Positions 6,345 through 9,737 of a stretch of DNA of 9,737 nt are shown here, piece after piece. The position numbers and the translations under genes are program-made. Below the pieces are notes generated by a model. The model was not told the origin of the DNA. It worked only from the letters and a program-made list of their open reading frames with translations, and did not search any database. Location of the stretch: assembly GCA_030754395.1 (NCBI GenBank), contig JASMAJ010000024.1, positions 1 to 9,737 of the forward strand. The letters run 5' to 3'. Position 1 is the stretch's first letter; every line of letters starts with the position of its first letter. This DNA comes from Candidatus Thalassarchaeaceae archaeon. GTDB lineage: Archaea; Thermoplasmatota; Poseidoniia; Poseidoniales; Thalassarchaeaceae.

Positions 6345-6889
6345 TGAAGACGGGTTCGGCCTCGCACCGCCTCATGGAAAGATTCGATGTCAAGCGTGGG
6401 CTCATCAAGACACTAAATGTAAATGGTGGCCTAGTGGCTCTAGCAAGTAGTTATTTTGAGAATATTGAGGCGAATGGTGAGGACTCTTTTTCTGGCTCTC
6501 ACGGGATTATGACTTCTATCATTGGGCAATATGATAATGGCGCTCTAATTGTTGATGTAACAAATGTCCCTCCTAATTTTGATGACCCCGAATCAGTAAA
6601 ATCAGCTATGGATGCTCGTAAGCGATGGACTCAGTTCCTTGATGAAGCAACAGGATACAACTCAAAGCAACGAGGTGACAAAGCAAAGGAATGGGCGAAG
6701 AAGGCATCTAAGGCAAAATCCGCTGTCTCATCAGCCCGCCACTTCATGGAAATGAGCGATAATCTGAGTCCTGATATTCAATCTCAGGCTGAAGGCTTGA
6801 TTGCTGAGATTGAAGCCGCCTTGGAAGCTAAAGATAACACCAAAGCAGCCGGTCGCGGTGAGAAACTCAACAAACTACTGACCTCCTGA
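6344..6889 (+). CDS. DUF5611-like conserved archaeal protein, function unknown
   Basis: This small soluble protein has 181 residues when read from TTG 6344, chosen because of the GAGAGG five bases upstream; starting at ATG 6374 would remove ten residues. Residues ~11-105 form an alpha/beta-looking domain. It opens with MERFDVKRGL and ends with a helix carrying DPESVKSAMDARKRWTQFLD then EATGYNSKQRGDKAKEWAKK (about 81-120). The R-x-W/F-x-x-F-L-x-E-A-T-G-Y-x-x-K-x-R pattern resembles the archaeal DUF5611 family as I remember it. Residues ~120-181 are predicted to be helical, rich in Lys, Ala and Glu, and look like an added coiled-coil tail. No catalytic motif is visible. The stop is nine bases before the tyrS ATG, so the two are probably one transcript, hinting at a link to translation. 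Confidence 0.8.
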   Translation: MKTGSASHRLMERFDVKRGLIKTLNVNGGLVALASSYFENIEANGEDSFSGSHGIMTSIIGQYDNGALIVDVTNVPPNFDDPESVKSAMDARKRWTQFLDEATGYNSKQRGDKAKEWAKKASKAKSAVSSARHFMEMSDNLSPDIQSQAEGLIAEIEAALEAKDNTKAAGRGEKLNKLLTS

Positions 6890-6898
6890 GGCGAACAG

Positions 6899-8020
6899 AT
6901 GACAGCAGACGACACCCTTTCTTCTCTCGATGCCGAGGCTCGAGCAAAGATTGAGAGAATGTTCGTCAATGTAGAAGAAGTCGTTGGAATTGATCATGTT
7001 GCCAATGCAATCTCCGGAGGTAATACTCACGGTGAAGATGGGGTGCTGAGAGCCTATATTGGCCTTGAGCCAAGTGGTAAAGCACATCTTGGTTGGGTAA
7101 TTCTGGCTGATTGTATCAAGAATATGCTGGCAGAGGGCGTCAACGTACTCGTACTATTGGCCGACTGGCACGCTTGGGTCAATGACAAGTTTGGCCGTGA
7201 TATGGAGAAGATTTCCATAGCTAGCGAATACATGACCGAGGTATTTCGAGTCCTTCTTGACTTTCCTGAGGAAGGAGATGGTGCTGGGCAACTTCGCTTT
7301 ATGAGTGCCAGTGAAGTGATGGATTCGGGAGAGTATTGGGAGCGTGTGCTCCGCTGCTCAAAGGGAATGAGCCTCAACCGTGCTCGTCGCACATTCAGCA
7401 TTATGGGCCGTTCTGAGGATTCTTCGGATGATGATCTTGCAGCTTTCTTCTATCCACCAATGCAGGCGGCGGATATTTTTGAGTTGAATGTTGATATTGC
7501 CTTTGGAGGCATGGATCAGCGTAAGGCACACATGTACATGCGAGAGGTCGCCGACCGCAATGGATGGACCAAGGCAACTTGTATTCACACCCCTATGCTT
7601 TCGGGCTTGAAGGGCCGAGGCGGTGGCCGTATGGATTCCTTTGACCACAAGATGTCGAAGTCTGACCCAAATAATGCAATTTTCGTTCATGACACTCCCA
7701 AGAAGATTGAGAAGAAGTTCCGCAAGGCATTCCTAGAGGTAGGTAATCCTGCTTCTCCAGTATATGAGATTGCCCAACATATTGTATTGCCAACTAACGG
7801 TGTGCTACGAGTCGAGCCGAAACCGGAATTTGGCGACCCCAGCGATTGGACTGACCTCGATTCTCTAATCGCTGCAGTGGGTGATGGTTCTGTCCACCCA
7901 TTCGATGCTAAGATGGCAGTTGCCCATGGCCTCAGTGTAGTCCTGGCTCCGGTTGCAAGTCATTTTGAGGAAAACCCGGCACTCCTAGATGCAGTTAATG
8001 AGATGACTGGCTCTCAGTGA
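6899..8020 (+). CDS. tyrS: Tyrosyl-tRNA synthetase (archaeal/eukaryotic type)
   Basis: This class I synthetase activates tyrosine with ATP and charges tRNA-Tyr in the cytosol. It has 373 residues. Y53 of AYIGLEPSGKAHLGW starts the nucleotide-binding region, and HLGW at 63-66 is the HIGH motif. ADWHAWVNDK at 89-98 is typical of TyrRS. Y185, Q189 and D192 in YPPMQAADIF match the tyrosine-binding Y-x3-Q-x2-D of the Methanocaldococcus enzyme. GGMDQRKAHM lies at 203-212, and KMSKS at 251-255 is the second signature. A short Gly/Arg-rich stretch (GRGGGRMDSFDH) precedes KMSKS. The C-terminus lacks the S4-like domain of bacterial TyrRS, as expected for archaea. An N-terminal extension of about 35 residues and a small insert near 122-132 make it longer than the ~306-residue Methanocaldococcus protein. 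GAGG seven bases before the ATG supports the start. The HMG-CoA synthase gene follows. Confidence 0.96.
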   Translation: MTADDTLSSLDAEARAKIERMFVNVEEVVGIDHVANAISGGNTHGEDGVLRAYIGLEPSGKAHLGWVILADCIKNMLAEGVNVLVLLADWHAWVNDKFGRDMEKISIASEYMTEVFRVLLDFPEEGDGAGQLRFMSASEVMDSGEYWERVLRCSKGMSLNRARRTFSIMGRSEDSSDDDLAAFFYPPMQAADIFELNVDIAFGGMDQRKAHMYMREVADRNGWTKATCIHTPMLSGLKGRGGGRMDSFDHKMSKSDPNNAIFVHDTPKKIEKKFRKAFLEVGNPASPVYEIAQHIVLPTNGVLRVEPKPEFGDPSDWTDLDSLIAAVGDGSVHPFDAKMAVAHGLSVVLAPVASHFEENPALLDAVNEMTGSQ

Positions 8021-8048
8021 AGCGATTCCACTTCTGCGTTCAATACTG

Positions 8049-8056
8049 TTATTATT
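8049..8056 (+). promoter_or_regulatory. Possible TATA box for HMG-CoA synthase
   Basis: TTATTATT lies in the 89-bp gap after tyrS, about 54-61 bases before the HMG-CoA synthase ATG. A start site about 25 bases downstream would fall at or just after a run of eight C residues (8072-8079). This suggests that the gene may have its own promoter as well as read-through from tyrS. The evidence is composition and spacing only. Confidence 0.3.
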
Positions 8057-8096
8057 CCATAGGTATCATAACCCCCCCCTCACGGCGGCGAATTGT

Positions 8097-8101
8097 AGGA
8101 G
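8097..8101 (+). promoter_or_regulatory. Shine-Dalgarno deciding the ATG start at 8110
   Basis: AGGAG lies eight bases before ATG 8110. It favours this start over the upstream in-frame GTG at 8017, which overlaps the tyrS stop and would add 31 residues with no resemblance to the family. Confidence 0.7.
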
Positions 8102-8109
8102 ATAGTCCC

Positions 8110-9660
8110 ATGGCTGGCGTCGGAATCGATGATATTGCAATCTATTTTCCTAAGTTGTATTTCGACATGAAGGATTTCGCTGAATTCCGTGGTGCAGATT
8201 TTGGTAAGTTAAACAAAGGTCTGGGACTTGCCGCTATGGCAATTCCTGATGCTCATGAAGATACAGCCACTATGGGTGCTAATGCATGTGCTCGACTAAT
8301 TGACAGAAATAACATAGATCCATGGAAGATTGGTCGTATATATCTTGGAACTGAATCGGCTCTTGATGGTGCCAAACCCACTGCAACATACATCATGGAT
8401 ATGTTGGAGCAGCGTTACGATGATACTCATGGAAAAGATTGTTTCCGTAATTGCGATGTTGTTGACCTAACTTTTGCTTGCATTGGGGCTGTTGATGCGA
8501 TGCACAATACTCTCGATTGGGTAGCCCGTGGTGGCGAAGAAGAAGATAGGATAGGAATCGTTGTTTTCGCTGATAATGCCAAGTATGACTTGGGTTCCTC
8601 TGGGGAATATACCCAAGGAGCAGGTGGCGGAGCAATTCTCATCCGCCATAATCCACGTTTGATTGAGATTCCAGATAACTGGGGCGTCTCTACCATGCCT
8701 GTTCACGATTTCTTCAAGCCTCGTCGAGAAGTTGAGATGAAGACAGTCGTTGAGAGCGTCTTGGATCTAGCAGAAGAAGCAGGTGAACCGAAGAAAGAAG
8801 GATTGGTCGAAAAGATACTTGCGATACTACCTAAATCGTCGAAAAAGGATGACATCATGTTCGAATCACATACCTTGAAGATTCACAAAGACACTCCTGT
8901 TTTCGATGGACAGTTTTCCAATCGATGCTACTCAGAATCTGTAAAGACGGCATTTGTTGACTTCCGTGCTAAGGCAATCAGAAGTGGCAGATATAGTCCC
9001 GAAAATGATCAGATTCTAACCGAGCAGTGGAGTCGAATCATTGTTCACCTTCCGTACGCATTCCAGGGTAAGCGAATGTTCCCTGATGTTTTCCGTCATG
9101 ACAGGCGACACCTTCCAATGTGGGAGAAGATTATCGAAGAAATCGGTATGGAACCGTTCCCTGAAGACTTTGATGACACCCCTGAGGGAATTGAGGAGTT
9201 CGAAAAGGCCAACGATGCCTATCGAAGATTGATTTCAAAAACAGAGGAATTCAAGGTGTTTTCAGAAAGCAGAATTGAGAAGACCCAGCGTGCTTCCAGC
9301 CTAGTTGGGAATCAGTATACTGGTTCTATATTCCTAGCCTTGATGTCGACAATGGAATCAGATTTCAAAGATGGTGTCGAAATGCAGGGTAAGCGAGTAG
9401 GTCTTTGTGGATACGGTAGTGGAGCTAAAGCCAAGGTTTTCGAAGGAATAGTTCAGCCTGAATGGAAAGAAGTTGCAAGCCGATTCAAATTGTTTGAGCG
9501 TCTCAACAATCGAACTCCATTAGACAAGGATGTCTATGAGAGACTACACCGTGGTTCTCAGAAGGATTCAGTACTTTCTCCAAGCGCCGAGTTTGCGTTA
9601 ATAGCAATTGGCGGAGAAGGAGTTCTAGAGGGCCAGCGAAAATATGCTTGGTATGCTTAA
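8110..9660 (+). CDS. Hydroxymethylglutaryl-CoA synthase (bacterial/eukaryotic-like type) with a charged insertion
   Basis: This enzyme condenses acetyl-CoA with acetoacetyl-CoA to HMG-CoA in the mevalonate pathway, which supplies isoprenoids for archaeal lipids. From ATG 8110 it has 516 residues. The thiolase-fold N-terminus opens with VGIDDIAIYFPKLY. The catalytic triad is visible: E82 in GTES (80-83), C124 in DLTFACIGAVDA (119-130) and H313 in IVHLPYAFQGK (311-321). SSGEYTQGAGGGAILI (163-178), NRCY (271-274), NQYTGS (401-406) and GYGSG (434-438) match eukaryotic and bacterial synthases. Between HDFFKP (199-204) and TPVFDGQFS (262-270), where the human enzyme has only a short loop, there are about 50 extra residues rich in Glu and Lys. 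The start is set by AGGAG eight bases upstream. The stop lies 4 bp from a convergent acyl-CoA dehydrogenase end. Confidence 0.93.
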   Translation: MAGVGIDDIAIYFPKLYFDMKDFAEFRGADFGKLNKGLGLAAMAIPDAHEDTATMGANACARLIDRNNIDPWKIGRIYLGTESALDGAKPTATYIMDMLEQRYDDTHGKDCFRNCDVVDLTFACIGAVDAMHNTLDWVARGGEEEDRIGIVVFADNAKYDLGSSGEYTQGAGGGAILIRHNPRLIEIPDNWGVSTMPVHDFFKPRREVEMKTVVESVLDLAEEAGEPKKEGLVEKILAILPKSSKKDDIMFESHTLKIHKDTPVFDGQFSNRCYSESVKTAFVDFRAKAIRSGRYSPENDQILTEQWSRIIVHLPYAFQGKRMFPDVFRHDRRHLPMWEKIIEEIGMEPFPEDFDDTPEGIEEFEKANDAYRRLISKTEEFKVFSESRIEKTQRASSLVGNQYTGSIFLALMSTMESDFKDGVEMQGKRVGLCGYGSGAKAKVFEGIVQPEWKEVASRFKLFERLNNRTPLDKDVYERLHRGSQKDSVLSPSAEFALIAIGGEGVLEGQRKYAWYA

Positions 9661-9664
9661 GAAC

Positions 9665-9737
9665 TCAAGGTTGAATCGATCTATTGATGACAATTCTCTG
9701 AACTTCTTGCGTCCCTTCATAGATTTGAGTAATTTTA
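9665..9737 (-). CDS. Acyl-CoA dehydrogenase, C-terminal fragment, 5' part outside window
   Basis: Only the last 23 codons are present, reading KITQIYEGTQEVQRIVINRS and three more residues to a TGA at 9667-9665. This is the closing helix of short/medium-chain acyl-CoA dehydrogenases. The Glu of IYEGTQ is the usual position of the catalytic base that removes the substrate alpha-proton in SCAD/MCAD-type enzymes. Its sequence differs from the GCDH C-terminus in this window (TYEGTHDIHNLILGR), so it is a separate paralogue, and its substrate cannot be told from this piece. Electrons would go to the ETF encoded nearby. It converges with the HMG-CoA synthase gene with 4 bp between stop codons. Confidence 0.85.
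   Translation of the reverse strand, partial: KITQIYEGTQEVQRIVINRSIQP

Noticed and set aside
7054..7690. Overlapping minus-strand open frames inside tyrS
   Set aside because: They are antisense to conserved TyrRS motifs and have no family features.
8017..8109. GTG start for HMG-CoA synthase overlapping the tyrS stop, adding 31 residues
   Set aside because: The added residues do not resemble the family N-terminus, contain an odd Cys/Tyr-rich stretch and span the poly-C run, while ATG 8110 has a good AGGAG and begins directly with the conserved VGIDDIAIYFP.
1..9737. CRISPR arrays, defence or toxin-antitoxin modules, transposases, att sites and tRNA genes
   Set aside because: No spaced direct repeats, no nuclease/transposase/integrase motifs and no cloverleaf were seen; nearly all DNA is accounted for by metabolic and housekeeping genes.

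Overview
The window reads as a gene-dense piece of an archaeal chromosome, most likely Marine Group II Euryarchaeota (Ca. Poseidoniales) or a close relative. This placement is inference. It rests on an archaeal/eukaryotic-type tyrosyl-tRNA synthetase with no bacterial S4 tail, an HMG-CoA synthase of the mevalonate pathway, a small protein resembling archaeal DUF5611, and an aerobic-heterotroph set (glutaryl-CoA dehydrogenase, ETF and a second acyl-CoA dehydrogenase). Lineage-type propeller proteins also fit, one with a signal peptide and a C-terminal anchor, the other with a PKD domain. No CRISPR array, mobile element, rRNA or tRNA was recognised.

Layout. Positions 2-415 (+) are the 3' end of purF (purine synthesis). 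Positions 488-1981 (+) encode a beta-propeller/PKD protein of unknown role, which converges with a minus-strand block. In transcription order that block is a secreted, membrane-anchored propeller protein (6274-5042), glutaryl-CoA dehydrogenase (4960-3788), ETF beta (3681-2920) and ETF alpha (2907-1993). From 6344 a plus-strand block starts divergently: a DUF5611-like protein, tyrS, then HMG-CoA synthase. HMG-CoA synthase converges, across a 4-bp gap, with the last codons of a second acyl-CoA dehydrogenase on the minus strand (9737-9665), which runs off the window.

How the genes work together. Glutaryl-CoA dehydrogenase oxidises and decarboxylates glutaryl-CoA (from lysine, tryptophan or similar carbon) to crotonyl-CoA and passes electrons to the FAD of the adjacent ETF, which feeds the respiratory chain. 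The second acyl-CoA dehydrogenase would use the same ETF. HMG-CoA synthase consumes acetyl-CoA for isoprenoid lipids. PurF and TyrRS are housekeeping enzymes.

Most of the window is ordinary core metabolism. The points most worth a second look are a charged insertion of about 50 residues in HMG-CoA synthase, a propeller-acidic linker-PKD protein with no export signal, inverted repeats spanning the short intergenic regions around the GCDH/ETF block, and the DUF5611-like protein tightly linked to tyrS. I do not see a convincing undescribed multi-gene system.
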